A DNA stretch of 64,000 nt from Bradyrhizobium sp. 186. Lineage in GTDB: Bacteria > Pseudomonadota > Alphaproteobacteria > Rhizobiales > Xanthobacteraceae. Shown here piece by piece: positions 20,473-29,610 of the stretch; the first letter of the stretch is position 1; every line of letters begins with the position of its first letter. A program made the translations under genes and the position numbers. The stretch spans positions 62,001 through 126,000 of the forward strand of contig NZ_CP082164.1 in the NCBI RefSeq assembly GCF_023101685.1. The letters run 5' to 3'. Below the pieces are notes generated by a model. The model had not been told where the DNA came from and did not search any database. It was given only the letters and a program-made list of their open reading frames with translations.

Positions 20473-20682
20473 ATGACCAGATTTCTTTTCATTTTTCCAT
20501 TCATGTTGTTCGCAGCGAGCGCATCCGCGCAGCAGGGGCACGACGCCTGCGCACGCGATGTCACACGCTTCTGCCGTCCCGTGATGAACAATGGCGATCA
20601 GGCCGTGCTCGCCTGCCTGAAAGAGCATCGCACCCGCCTGAGTAAGGCCTGCGACAAGGTGCTGATCGACCACGGGCAGTGA
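20473..20682 (+). CDS. small exported Cys-rich protein, copy 2
   Basis: A 69-residue protein: a signal peptide (MTRFLFIFPFMLFAASASAQ) followed by a single domain with cysteines spaced C-x7-C-x13-C-x11-C. Shared landmarks with the preceding gene are a basic (H)R-x-x-LS before the last Cys and a hydrophobic pair after it. It is a paralogue of the gene at 19984, and the 165 bp between them carry only a weak GC-rich dyad (about 20350-20425). Confidence 0.8.
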   Translation: MTRFLFIFPFMLFAASASAQQGHDACARDVTRFCRPVMNNGDQAVLACLKEHRTRLSKACDKVLIDHGQ

Positions 20683-20690
20683 GTATTTTC

Positions 20691-20775
20691 GTAGCCCGGA
20701 TGGAGCGAAGCGTAATCCAGGTCCTGTCCGCGCGGTGAGATCACCCCGGATTGCGCTTCGCTCCATCCGGGCTAC
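20691..20775. repeat. long palindrome, family E
   Basis: A 28-bp arm beginning GTAGCCCGGATGGAGCGAAG is repeated in inverted orientation with a single mismatch around a 29-base centre. Similar palindromes are scattered through many proteobacterial genomes. It sits between two convergent genes, 8 bases after the Cys-rich stop and 11 bases before the MFS stop. Confidence 0.92.
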
Positions 20776-20786
20776 CGGCTGTGAAC

Positions 20787-22475
20787 CTACGTACTGCTGC
20801 CCGCCGCGGTCGCGACTACCGGCAGTACTTCGCTTGCCGCACGATCCGGTGTCTCTTCCTTCCAGCGCACCGAGCCGAACGGGCGCTCCAGCATGCGGCG
20901 GATCCGCACCGGATCGGGGCCGACGTGGAAATCGATTGCACTCTGGTGCAGCGCGCGCTCGGACTGGGTCGAACGGTTGCGTTGGCGCAGATAGTCGAGC
21001 CAGGTCGGGCAGTGATAGCGCTCGGTCCACAATTCGGGGTCGGCGATATCGCGCGCGATCGACCAGCCATAGGCGCCGTTGCGCTGCCTGGAGAGCTGCA
21101 CGTCCTGCATCACATTGTGGAAGGCGCGCGCGTTCTCCTGCGAGACGCGGTATTCGATCTCGACCACCAAGGGTCCGCTGCGGCCTGTGAGCGGCAGCTT
21201 CACCTCGGGATCTGCCAGCACCTCGGCGTCTTCGTTGCGAGCGCCGACGCGCGGCATCGCCAGCCAGATTCCGAGCAGCGGCGAGATCAGCATCAGGCCG
21301 GCGGCAACCAGGAGCGCGACCTCGACGCCGGCATAATCGGTGAGATGGCCCCAGCCCCAGGCGCCGATCGCAATGCCGCCTGAGATCGAGGCCTGGAACG
21401 CCGCGAGCGATCGACCCGCGACCCAGCGCGGCGCCGAGAGCTGCACACCGATATTGAACAGCGCGACGGCTGCCATCCAGACCGCGCCCGCGAGCACCAG
21501 TGCGGCCGCGGTCAGCACCGGTTCGTTGCTCACCGCGAGTGCCGCCATCGCAAAGGCCATCGAGATGGTGCAGGCGCGGATCGCCGCCTCGCCGCTCATG
21601 CGCTTTCGCAATTCATGGATGTTGAGCGCGCCCACGACGGCGCCCATGCCGAAGGCGCCCAGCATGATGCCGTAGGTTTGCGCGCCGCCATGCAGCAAAT
21701 CGCGCGCGACCAGCGGCATCAGCGCCATGACGGCGCCGCCGATCAGCCCCATCACCAGCGTGCGCAACAGCACGATCTTGATCGGCGGCGAATTGGTGAT
21801 GTAGCGGAAGCCCGAGACCATCGCGCGGTTGAGCTTTTCCCGCGGCAGTCGCGAGGGCTCGGTGCTGCGCCGCCACAGCAGCAGCACCACCAGCAGCGGC
21901 AGATAGAGGATCGCATTGCAGGCGAAGGCGGCGACCGCTCCGGCGGAGGCGACGATGACGCCGCCGATCGCCGGGCCGAAACTGCGTGCGATGTTGTAGC
22001 TGATGCCGTTGAGCGCCACCGCGGACGGCAGCGCATCCGGCGGCACCTGTTCGCTGACCGAGGATTGCCAGGCCGGGCCGAACAGCGCATTGCCGCTGCC
22101 GACGATGAAGCAGAAGGCCAGCAGCGTTTCCGGGCTGATGAGCTGGAACCAGGCGAGCAGCGTGAGCGCGGTCGCGCCGGTCAGGGCGATGATGAGCGAG
22201 ATCAGGGTGACGATGCGCCGGTCATACATGTCGGCGATGGCGCCGGCCGGCATCGAGATCAGCATGATCGGCAGCATCAAGGCGGTCTGCACCAGCGCCA
22301 CCTTGTCGGCCGAGGCCGCCATCTGCGTCATCGCCCAGGCGGCGCCCACACCCTGGATCAGCAGGCCGAGATTGGAGAGCAGGCTGGCGAGCCAGATGCG
22401 CCGGAACAGGGTGTACCGCAGCGGCGCGGTGATGCCGTCGGCGGCAATTCTCTGACGGTTCGTCTGCTCGGTCAT
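20787..22475 (-). CDS. MFS_3-type transporter with C-terminal soluble domain
   Basis: A 562-residue protein. Residues about 25-410 form a 10-12 helix major-facilitator domain of the EntS/MFS_3 type (AGAIADMYDRR after helix 2, LGAFGMGAVVGA later). The C-terminal 140 residues form a cytosolic alpha/beta-barrel-like tail (VVEIEYRVSQENARAF). That two-part layout is standard for this family, whose members export siderophores or other small molecules. Start ATG has AAGGGG 3 bases upstream. No siderophore genes adjoin, so the substrate is unknown. Confidence 0.88.
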   Translation of the reverse strand: MTEQTNRQRIAADGITAPLRYTLFRRIWLASLLSNLGLLIQGVGAAWAMTQMAASADKVALVQTALMLPIMLISMPAGAIADMYDRRIVTLISLIIALTGATALTLLAWFQLISPETLLAFCFIVGSGNALFGPAWQSSVSEQVPPDALPSAVALNGISYNIARSFGPAIGGVIVASAGAVAAFACNAILYLPLLVVLLLWRRSTEPSRLPREKLNRAMVSGFRYITNSPPIKIVLLRTLVMGLIGGAVMALMPLVARDLLHGGAQTYGIMLGAFGMGAVVGALNIHELRKRMSGEAAIRACTISMAFAMAALAVSNEPVLTAAALVLAGAVWMAAVALFNIGVQLSAPRWVAGRSLAAFQASISGGIAIGAWGWGHLTDYAGVEVALLVAAGLMLISPLLGIWLAMPRVGARNEDAEVLADPEVKLPLTGRSGPLVVEIEYRVSQENARAFHNVMQDVQLSRQRNGAYGWSIARDIADPELWTERYHCPTWLDYLRQRNRSTQSERALHQSAIDFHVGPDPVRIRRMLERPFGSVRWKEETPDRAASEVLPVVATAAGSST

Positions 22476-22612
22476 ATCCCCTTCCAAGTGGGCTGTCAGA
22501 AGTAACTTCGGCGAATCCGGCGGGTTCAGTGATGCCCGCGAAAGTCCTTCGCTGTCCAGTGGTTAGGCCGCTATAAGCGGTGCAAAGACGTGGTTTTGCC
22601 GGGGAGGAACAT

Positions 22613-23983
22613 ATGAAGCTGTCGCGACGGATGATCCTGCAAGGTGCCGGTGCGCTGCCTTTCGCGGTTGCGAGCTTGCGGACGGGCGCGCTGGCGCAAC
22701 CAGCGTCCGAGGCAAAGAGCTCCGAGGTGCCGCCGATCCTGTTCGTCCACGGCAATGGCGACTACGACGCGCTCTGGATGACGACCTTGTGGCGGATGGA
22801 ATCCAACGGCATCGCGCCCGATCGTATGCTGGCGATCAATTTCACCGATCCCAATGCGCGGAGCGACGACAAGGTCGAGCAGGCCAACCGTTCGTCAACC
22901 GAGGATCAGCGCCGCGAGCTCGCGGCGGCCATCGCGGAACTGAAGCGCAGCACCGGTGCAGCCCGCGTCGCGCTGGTCGGCAGCTCGCGCGGTGGCTACG
23001 CGATCCGCAATGTCATCAAGGACGGTGGCGCCGGTGATGTCAGCCATGCCGTGTTGTGCGGTACACCCAATCACGGCGTGTTTGCAACCGACGATCCGCT
23101 CGGAAGCGAGTTCAACGGCCGCGGCGCGTTCTTGCGCGGCTTGAACGAGGGTGAGAGCGAGGTGACCCCGGGCCTGGCCTTCCTCACGTTGCGCAGCGAC
23201 GGCATGGACAAATACGCGCAACCCGATGGCCGCTTCATCGGGAAGGCCGGCGTGCCGACCGGCGTTACCGCCGAGGGGCCCGAGCTGAAGGGCGCCACCA
23301 ATCTCGTGCTCGGCGCGCTCGACCATCGCGAGGTGGCGTTTCATCCGCGGGCTTTTCGCGAGATCTACAAATTCATCGCCGGCCGCGAGCCCGCGCGCAT
23401 CGCGATCGTGCCGGAGCAGAGTGTCAGGCTGAGCGGCCTCGTGACGGGCACGCCGGGCGGCGTACCGACCAATCGCCCGGTCGCGGGCGCAGCGGTCGAT
23501 ATCTTCCGCGTGGATCCCGAAACCGGAGAGCGCAAGGGTACTGCGGTGCACAGCTCAAAGACCGGCCCTGACGGGCGTTGGGGACCGGCGGAGGTCGATC
23601 CAGCCTGGTCGCTCGAATTCGTCCTGACATCGCCGGATGCGCCGACGACGCATTCCTATCGCTCGCCCTTCCCGCGTTCTTCCGACGTCGTGCACCTGCG
23701 TGCGGCGCGCCCGCTCGGGCCGGCGGACAAGGACGCCGGCGCGGTCGTGATCATGTCGCGGCCACGCGGCTATTTAGGCCTGCCGCGGGACGTAATGCTG
23801 CTCGACGGCAAGGAGCCCGCGGACGTCAAGCCGGGCGTGCCCACGGATGCGGCAGCAACCCTGCGCCTTTCGGCCGCCGAGGTCGGGCGTAACGTCGTGG
23901 CCCAATTCAACGAAGAACGGATTGTGGCACGGGCCTGGCCCGCCTCCGAGAACAGGATTGCGATTGCCGAGCTGACTTATTAG
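22613..23983 (+). CDS. Tat-exported alpha/beta hydrolase (lipase-like)
   Basis: A 456-residue protein. The N-terminus has a twin-arginine-type signal (KLSRRMILQGAG) with a cleavage site near residue 28. An alpha/beta-hydrolase core follows with LFVHGNGDYDALW, the nucleophile elbow GSSRGG and a distal His near LGALDHREV. A C-terminal beta domain (about 260-450) contains a carboxypeptidase-regulatory-like strand set, as in AF1763-type lipases. It is divergent from the MFS gene, and GGGAGG precedes the ATG. The P450 gene starts 34 bases downstream, which suggests co-transcription and possibly action on one lipid or xenobiotic. Confidence 0.83.
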   Translation: MKLSRRMILQGAGALPFAVASLRTGALAQPASEAKSSEVPPILFVHGNGDYDALWMTTLWRMESNGIAPDRMLAINFTDPNARSDDKVEQANRSSTEDQRRELAAAIAELKRSTGAARVALVGSSRGGYAIRNVIKDGGAGDVSHAVLCGTPNHGVFATDDPLGSEFNGRGAFLRGLNEGESEVTPGLAFLTLRSDGMDKYAQPDGRFIGKAGVPTGVTAEGPELKGATNLVLGALDHREVAFHPRAFREIYKFIAGREPARIAIVPEQSVRLSGLVTGTPGGVPTNRPVAGAAVDIFRVDPETGERKGTAVHSSKTGPDGRWGPAEVDPAWSLEFVLTSPDAPTTHSYRSPFPRSSDVVHLRAARPLGPADKDAGAVVIMSRPRGYLGLPRDVMLLDGKEPADVKPGVPTDAAATLRLSAAEVGRNVVAQFNEERIVARAWPASENRIAIAELTY

Positions 23984-24017
23984 CTGTTTAGCTGCGTTAC
24001 ATCTGCGGGAGAGAGCC

Positions 24018-25385
24018 ATGAACATCGCCAGTGTGCGTCGGCCCATCGTCCCTCCGACCCCGCCGCGTGCGCCGGACGACATGTCATTCCTCGGCCGGGT
24101 TGCGGTGATCCGGCAGAACATGATTGCAACCTGGGGGCAGCGCGCCTACGAGGAAGATGTCATCCAGGGCCGCTTCTTCTTCCGCAACAGCTTTATCCTG
24201 AACCGCCCGGACGCGATCCGGCATATCCTGGTCAGCAACTACGAGAATTATTCGCGCACGCCTGCGGGCATTCGCATGTTGCGTCCCGTGCTCGGCGAAG
24301 GCCTGCTGATTGCGGAAGGCCAGGCCTGGACGCATCAGCGCCGCACGCTCGCGCCGGCCTTCACGCCGCGTGCGACCGCAAACCTCGTCCCACCCATGAC
24401 GGCGGTGCTCGACGAGACCATTGCGAAGCTCGACGCGCGCACGGGCGAGCCCGTCGATCTGCGCGAGATCATGCAGCGCATGACGCTCGAGATCGCCGGA
24501 CGCACGATGTTCTCGTTCGGCATGGACCGGCATGGCCCGACCTTGCGCAACTTCGTCATGGAATATGGCGAGCGGCTGGGGCGGCCGTATTTCCTCGACA
24601 TGGTGCTGCCGGTGTCCTGGCCGAGCCCGGTGGATTTTGCGCGTGCCCGTTTCCGCAAGCGCTGGACCGAATTCGTCGCGATGCTGATTGCCGAGCGGCG
24701 TGCCGCGGGCAAGAAGGACGGTGCACCGCCCCGCGATCTCTTCGATCTCATGGATGAGGCGCGCGATCCTGAGACCGGCAAGGGCTTCTCCGACGAACAG
24801 CTCGTCGACGAGGTCGCGACCATGATTCTCGCAGGTCACGAGACCACGGCGACGGCGTTGTTTTGGGCGCTCTATCTGCTGGCGCTCGATCCGGAGACGC
24901 AGGAGGAGGTCGCCTCCGAGACGCGCGGCGAGCATCTCGACAGTATGGCTGACATCGATCGCCAAAAATTCACCCGTGCCGTGATCGAGGAGACCATGCG
25001 GCTCTATCCGCCGGCCTTCTTGATCGCGCGCGCAGCCCGGGAAAAGGACGATGCGGCCGGCGTTGCGATCGGCAAGGGCGACATCATCATGATCGCGCCG
25101 TGGCTGCTTCACCGGCACGAGAAGCTGTGGGATCAGCCGAACGCGTTCATTCCAAAGCGCTTCATGTCGACTGAGCCGCCCGACCGCTTCGCTTATCTGC
25201 CGTTTGGCGCGGGCCCGCGCGTCTGCATCGGCGCGCCGTTTGCGCAAGCCGAATCGGTGCTGGCGCTGGCGCGGCTGATCGGTGTGTTCCGCGTCGAGCT
25301 GGCCGATGCGAGTCCCGTTATCCCGCTTGGCGTCGTCACGACCCAGCCGGACCACTCACCCATGTTCCGTATCACGCGTCGGTGA
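24018..25385 (+). CDS. cytochrome P450
   Basis: A 455-residue haem-thiolate monooxygenase. The oxygen-binding helix reads AGHETTATALF, the ExxR pair is EETMR, and the haem loop FGAGPRVCIG carries the Cys ligand. There is no membrane anchor, so it is cytosolic, as in most bacterial P450s. The sequence style (long C-helix WTHQRRTLAPAF) resembles the CYP102/CYP4-like fatty-acid group more than CYP101, but the substrate is not predictable. GGAGAG precedes the ATG. No ferredoxin or reductase gene adjoins. Confidence 0.95.
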   Translation: MNIASVRRPIVPPTPPRAPDDMSFLGRVAVIRQNMIATWGQRAYEEDVIQGRFFFRNSFILNRPDAIRHILVSNYENYSRTPAGIRMLRPVLGEGLLIAEGQAWTHQRRTLAPAFTPRATANLVPPMTAVLDETIAKLDARTGEPVDLREIMQRMTLEIAGRTMFSFGMDRHGPTLRNFVMEYGERLGRPYFLDMVLPVSWPSPVDFARARFRKRWTEFVAMLIAERRAAGKKDGAPPRDLFDLMDEARDPETGKGFSDEQLVDEVATMILAGHETTATALFWALYLLALDPETQEEVASETRGEHLDSMADIDRQKFTRAVIEETMRLYPPAFLIARAAREKDDAAGVAIGKGDIIMIAPWLLHRHEKLWDQPNAFIPKRFMSTEPPDRFAYLPFGAGPRVCIGAPFAQAESVLALARLIGVFRVELADASPVIPLGVVTTQPDHSPMFRITRR

Positions 25386-25435
25386 CAAGCGCTCGTCTGG
25401 CCAATGGCGTGATCCACCCTAGATAGAGTTTCGCC

Positions 25436-26845
25436 ATGAGCGACATTCAAGCCCAGCTTTCCGTTCTGAAGCAGACCGCCGATCCGAAGGTGGTCGACGC
25501 GATTCAACATCTCATCGACCACGGCGAGGATCACGAACTCAACCGCGTCAATGTTCTCGATTTCTCCAGGCAGCATGGTCTCGACGAAGAGCGCGCGATC
25601 TCGGGTTTTCTGCATTCGGCGCGGCTCGGGCTGTTCGATCTCGGCTGGAACGTGCTGTGTCCGGGCTGCGGCGGCGTGCTCGGCGCGCACTCGACCCTGA
25701 AGGCGCTCAAGCCCGATGATTATCACTGCGCACTCTGCGCCTGCGGCTACAAGGCCTCCGTCGACGACCAGGTCGAGGTCTCCTTCACGGTGAATCCGCG
25801 CGTCCGGCGCATCGCGGCGCATGATCCCGACTCGCTTCCGGTGTGGGAATATTTCAAGCAGGTGTTCTGGAGCTCCGGCGTCGACTTCAACAAGGAATCC
25901 TTTGCGACGCTCGCGAATGAGGTGACGCTGGATACGTTCGAGCTTCCGGCCGGCGAGAAGGCGACCATGTCGCTGCAACTGCCGAGCGACTTCATCATCA
26001 TCTTCGAGCCGGTGACGCACGCCGCCCATTTCATCGACGTTCAGGGCGAGCCGACCAAGGAGCGCCAGCAGCTCTCGATCATGTACAATAAGGTGCAGGC
26101 GCCGACGGGGACTACGACCATGCGGCCGGGCCCATTGCGGTTGTCGCTGGAGAACCAGGCCGGCGTGCGTGTGCTACCATCGGTGTTCATTGCGGCCGAA
26201 GCGCTTCATCATCTGATCGGCAAGCGCAAGCCGTTTATCACCGCCAAGCGGATGCTGTCGAACCAGACTTTTCGCGATGTGTTCAAGGCGGACAATCTCA
26301 GTCTCGACCAGCGGCTTCAGATCACCTCGCTGACCTTCCTGTTCACCGACCTGAAAGGTTCGACCGCGCTCTACGAGCGGGTTGGCGATCTCGCCGCCTT
26401 CGATCTCGTGCGCGCGCACTTCCATGCACTGCTCGAGATCATCTCCTCCGAGAAGGGTGCGGTGGTGAAGACGATCGGCGACGCCGTGATGGCGACCTTC
26501 ATCCGCCCCGAGCATGCGATCGCCGCGGGCCTGCGAATGCGCGCGGCGATGGGCGAGCTCAACAAGCAGCGCGGCACCGCCGATCTCATCGTCAAGATCG
26601 GCATCCATGAAGGCCCGTGCCTCGCGGTGATGCTCAACGAGCGGCAGGATTATTTCGGCCAGACCGTCAACATCGCTTCGCGCGTGCAGAGCCTGTCGAC
26701 CGCGCAGGAGATCCACATCACCGGGCCGGTGCTGGACGCGCCGGCCGTCGCCGAGGTGTTGCAGCAGCGCGCGATCAGACCGATCCAGAAGCAGGCCGCG
26801 CTGCGCGGCATCGCCGACAAGATGGTGGTGTACGAGATACCGTGA
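25436..26845 (+). CDS. class III adenylate cyclase with zinc-ribbon N-terminus (DUF5939-like)
   Basis: 469 residues. The N-terminal half has an early CPGCGG (Cys75, Cys78) and CALC (Cys98, Cys101), which looks like a zinc ribbon, then a beta-rich region as in DUF5939-type cyclases. The C-terminal domain (about residue 300 on) is a class III cyclase: LFTDLKGSTALYE with the first metal Asp, TIGDAVMATF with the second, and DYFGQTVNIASRVQ. It should make cAMP or cGMP in response to an input sensed by the N-terminal part. Encoded 50 bases after the P450 gene, so possibly transcribed with it. Confidence 0.92.
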   Translation: MSDIQAQLSVLKQTADPKVVDAIQHLIDHGEDHELNRVNVLDFSRQHGLDEERAISGFLHSARLGLFDLGWNVLCPGCGGVLGAHSTLKALKPDDYHCALCACGYKASVDDQVEVSFTVNPRVRRIAAHDPDSLPVWEYFKQVFWSSGVDFNKESFATLANEVTLDTFELPAGEKATMSLQLPSDFIIIFEPVTHAAHFIDVQGEPTKERQQLSIMYNKVQAPTGTTTMRPGPLRLSLENQAGVRVLPSVFIAAEALHHLIGKRKPFITAKRMLSNQTFRDVFKADNLSLDQRLQITSLTFLFTDLKGSTALYERVGDLAAFDLVRAHFHALLEIISSEKGAVVKTIGDAVMATFIRPEHAIAAGLRMRAAMGELNKQRGTADLIVKIGIHEGPCLAVMLNERQDYFGQTVNIASRVQSLSTAQEIHITGPVLDAPAVAEVLQQRAIRPIQKQAALRGIADKMVVYEIP

Positions 26846-26851
26846 CCCGAT

Positions 26852-26963
26852 GTCGTCCCGGGACCCATAGCCACAGGCTGTAGTTTGGCGAAGATTGCCG
26901 CAACGACTGTCCTGCCTATTCCCGAGATCACGCGGTATGGGTCCCGGCCTTCGCCGGGACGAC
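26852..26963. repeat. interspersed repeat, family B
   Basis: It begins GTCGTCCCGGGACCCATAGC and ends with an inverted arm GGGTCCCGGCCTTCGCCGGG followed by ACGAC. The inner landmarks CCACAGG, GAAGATTG and GAGATCACGCGGTATGGG are shared with copies at 35497-35657 and at the IS110 insertion site (40602-40628 plus 42000-42112). This copy has lost part of its left arm. Confidence 0.88.
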
Positions 26964-27086
26964 ACCAGATTGCCGAAACGTAATCGGCGCGCGGAACCGA
27001 CGCATATTGCGGCGATTGAGTTTCCCACTCATATAATGCTGGTAGCGGCCGCTTCCCGCGGCTTCATCTATCTCGGTAGGGACCTT

Positions 27087-27575
27087 ATGCTTGACGGCCT
27101 GCGCCAATTCATCGCCGACATTGTTGCCCCTCAAGCGCAGGACCGTGCCTTCGGCGACAGCGACTATCGGCTGGCGGCAACCGCGCTGCTGGTCCACATG
27201 GTTTCGCTGGACGGTCAGCCGACTGAGGCCGAGCAGCGCAAGCTGCACAGCCTGATCGAAAGCCATTTCGGGCTCGATCGCGGCACCGCCGACCGCCTGA
27301 TCGCGGACGCAACCGAGGTCGAGGGCGAAGCGGTCGACCTCTATCATTTCACCAGCGTCATTATGCGTTCGCTCGACGAAGAGGGCCGCAAGCGCATCGT
27401 GCAGATGATGTGGGAGCTGGTCTATGCCGACGGCCAGGTTACCGAGTTCGAGGATAATGTCGTCTGGCGTGCATCCGACCTGCTCGGCGTCGCCCAGCGC
27501 GACCGGATCGACCTCAAGCACGCCGTCGCGGACCGCGCCGGCGGCCAGGCGAAGGACGGCGCCGTCGGCGGGTGA
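27087..27575 (+). CDS. TerB-family protein
   Basis: A 162-residue all-helical protein. DSDYRLAATALLVHMVSLDG and MWELVYADGQVTEFED are the paired TerB-type metal-binding segments (acidic residues after DG). TerB/TerB-like proteins are tied to tellurite resistance and membrane stress but are widespread without such a role. No other ter gene adjoins. The start is the ATG preceded by GGTAGGGA, not the earlier in-frame codons. Confidence 0.87.
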   Translation: MLDGLRQFIADIVAPQAQDRAFGDSDYRLAATALLVHMVSLDGQPTEAEQRKLHSLIESHFGLDRGTADRLIADATEVEGEAVDLYHFTSVIMRSLDEEGRKRIVQMMWELVYADGQVTEFEDNVVWRASDLLGVAQRDRIDLKHAVADRAGGQAKDGAVGG

Positions 27576-27803
27576 TCCGTTTCAACACGGCGAATGGCGG
27601 GCCGTGCGGACCACATGACGAAAGTTTAATGTAATCGCCGGCCGCGCCCGTGCCGGTTTCGCTTGAAAATCAGCGGTTTTTCTCGCGCTCCCTGTCGCCC
27701 GCTCGAGCGACCATGCCGCCAGCCAGCTTGCGTGTCGCGCACGGCCTATGCTCTCGTTCCGCCATTGCGGGGGCAAAAAACTTGAATTCAAGAGACTTCG
27801 ATC

Positions 27804-28583
27804 GTGACTGAGCGGGTGACGTTGATTACCGGTGCCTCGGCGGGCATAGGCACGGAGCTGGCGCGCGTATTCGCCGCCAATGGGCATCGCCTCGCATTGA
27901 CGGCGCGTCGGGCGGATCGACTGGAGGCGCTCGCGAGCGAGCTGGCCGCCAACGGCGGCAAGAAGCCGATCGTGATCGCCTGCGACCTGCAAGCCGCAGA
28001 CGCCGGCGAGAAGATCGCGGCGGCGCTCGCCGCCGAAGACGTCGAGCTCGATCATCTCGTCAACAACGCCGGCTTTGGCGTGTTTGGCGATGCCGTCAGG
28101 CGCGACCGCGCCGAGCAGCTCGGCATTATCGACGTGAACATCCGCGCGCTGACGGATCTGTCGTTGCGTTTTGCCGACCAGCTCATCCGCAACAAGGGCG
28201 GCATTCTCAACGTCGGCTCGGTCGCGGGTTTCCTGCCCGGCCCGGGCATGGCCGTGTATTACGCGTCCAAGGCCTATGTGATCTCCTTCACCGAGGCGCT
28301 GCGCTGCGAGCTCGGCAAGCGCGGCGTGCGCGTCACCGTACTTTGCCCGGGTCCGGTACCCTCGGAGTTTCAGGCCCGCGCGGGCTTTTCCCCCGGCTTC
28401 GATTCCACGATCCTCAACGTCTCCGCCGCAGCCGTCGCGCGCGATGCCTATCGCGGCTTGATGGCGAACAAACGGGCAGTCCTGCCGGGTCTAGGCATCA
28501 AGATCGTGCCGTTCCTGCTGCGGTTTTTTCCACGCGGCTTCGTCCTGGCGGCGGTCGGCCGGTTTCAGATGCGTAAACGATAA
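27804..28583 (+). CDS. short-chain dehydrogenase/reductase
   Basis: A 259-residue Rossmann-fold oxidoreductase. Seen: the nucleotide motif TGASAGIGTELA, NNAGFG, the catalytic Ser (GSVAGF region) and YYASK with the catalytic Tyr and Lys. An Arg pair (ARRADR) after the second strand suggests NADP(H). GTG start. The substrate is unknown. The upstream 228 bp (27576-27803) hold no gene that I can support. Confidence 0.92.
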   Translation: MTERVTLITGASAGIGTELARVFAANGHRLALTARRADRLEALASELAANGGKKPIVIACDLQAADAGEKIAAALAAEDVELDHLVNNAGFGVFGDAVRRDRAEQLGIIDVNIRALTDLSLRFADQLIRNKGGILNVGSVAGFLPGPGMAVYYASKAYVISFTEALRCELGKRGVRVTVLCPGPVPSEFQARAGFSPGFDSTILNVSAAAVARDAYRGLMANKRAVLPGLGIKIVPFLLRFFPRGFVLAAVGRFQMRKR

Positions 28584-28629
28584 GCCGGCAGCGCTGGCCC
28601 GGAGTTTGCTTTCCATAATCGGTGGCGTG

Positions 28630-28665
28630 TGTGCGCAAACTCACACGAAATTAACGATCGCTTAG
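28630..28665. promoter_or_regulatory. CRP-like box followed by a CtrA-like half-perfect box
   Basis: TGTGC-N6-TCACA lies at 28630-28645. TTAA-N7-TTAG lies at 28651-28665, one base off the CtrA consensus TTAA-N7-TTAA. Both are within 75 bases of the amidotransferase start. Assignments are by consensus only. Confidence 0.35.
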
Positions 28666-28704
28666 TTATGCTGGCGGTCTGAACCGATAGCATTTGGAAA
28701 GGCG

Positions 28705-29508
28705 ATGTCGTTTCGGGCGGACAGGTTTGATGGCGCAGAGGTGGTGCCCTTCCCCAAGCGAAGGGCCCTTGGCGCATCGGCTGCTCGTCCCGAAGCTCGA
28801 CTGCCGGTCCTCATCGTCCTGCATCAGGAATCCTCGACGCCCGGCCGCGTCGGCAATGCGCTCCGCGCGCTCGGCCACCGCCTCGACATCCGCCGTCCCC
28901 GCTTCGGCGATCCCTTGCCGGATACGCTCGAGCAGCATGCCGGCGCCGTGGTCTTCGGCGGCCCGATGAGCGCCAATGATTCCGACGACTACATCCGCCG
29001 CGAGATCGACTGGATCGAAATTCCGCTCCGCGAACAGCGGCCGTTTCTCGGCATCTGCCTCGGTGCGCAAATGCTCGCGATGCAGCTCGGCGCCCGCGTC
29101 GCGCCGCATCCTGCGGCCATAACCCAGATCGGCTATTACTCGATCCGCCCGACCGCGGCGGGACACTGGCTCTGCCCGGATTGGCCGGCGCAAGTCTATC
29201 ACTGGCATCGCGAAGGATTTGAGCTGCCGGCCGGCGCTGAACTGCTTGCGGAAGGCGCCGATTTTCCGGTGCAGGCGTTCCGCACCGGAAATGCCTTCGG
29301 TGTGCAGTTTCATCCCGATGTGACCTACGCGATGATGCATTGCTGGACCACGCGCGGCTATGACGGCCTGAGCGCGCCCGGCGCGCGCGAGCGCCATCAT
29401 CATTTCGCGGACCGTGCCGTCTACGACGTCGCGGAACGCGCCTGGCTCGATCATTTCATCGACGGCTGGCTGGCGCGTCGGCCGGCACTCGCGCAAGCCG
29501 CCGAGTGA
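28705..29508 (+). CDS. class I glutamine amidotransferase-like protein
   Basis: 267 residues with the triad-type GATase fold: GICLGAQMLA carries the nucleophilic Cys and QFHPDVT the catalytic His. GPMSANDSDDYIRREIDW is typical of stand-alone amidotransferases related to the N-terminal half of GMP synthase. No synthetase partner adjoins, so the amide acceptor is unknown. GGAAAG is 4 bases before the ATG. It stands between an SDR and a broken enoyl-CoA hydratase gene. Confidence 0.87.
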   Translation: MSFRADRFDGAEVVPFPKRRALGASAARPEARLPVLIVLHQESSTPGRVGNALRALGHRLDIRRPRFGDPLPDTLEQHAGAVVFGGPMSANDSDDYIRREIDWIEIPLREQRPFLGICLGAQMLAMQLGARVAPHPAAITQIGYYSIRPTAAGHWLCPDWPAQVYHWHREGFELPAGAELLAEGADFPVQAFRTGNAFGVQFHPDVTYAMMHCWTTRGYDGLSAPGARERHHHFADRAVYDVAERAWLDHFIDGWLARRPALAQAAE

Positions 29509-29610
29509 TCGCGCGTTTGCGCAACCAGCCCTTGCCTCATCCCCGATTATGCTAGGCTCGCTGCCAACGAGCGCGCGCGAAGGCGCGCCGAGAAACCGAG
29601 GGAGAGCGCC

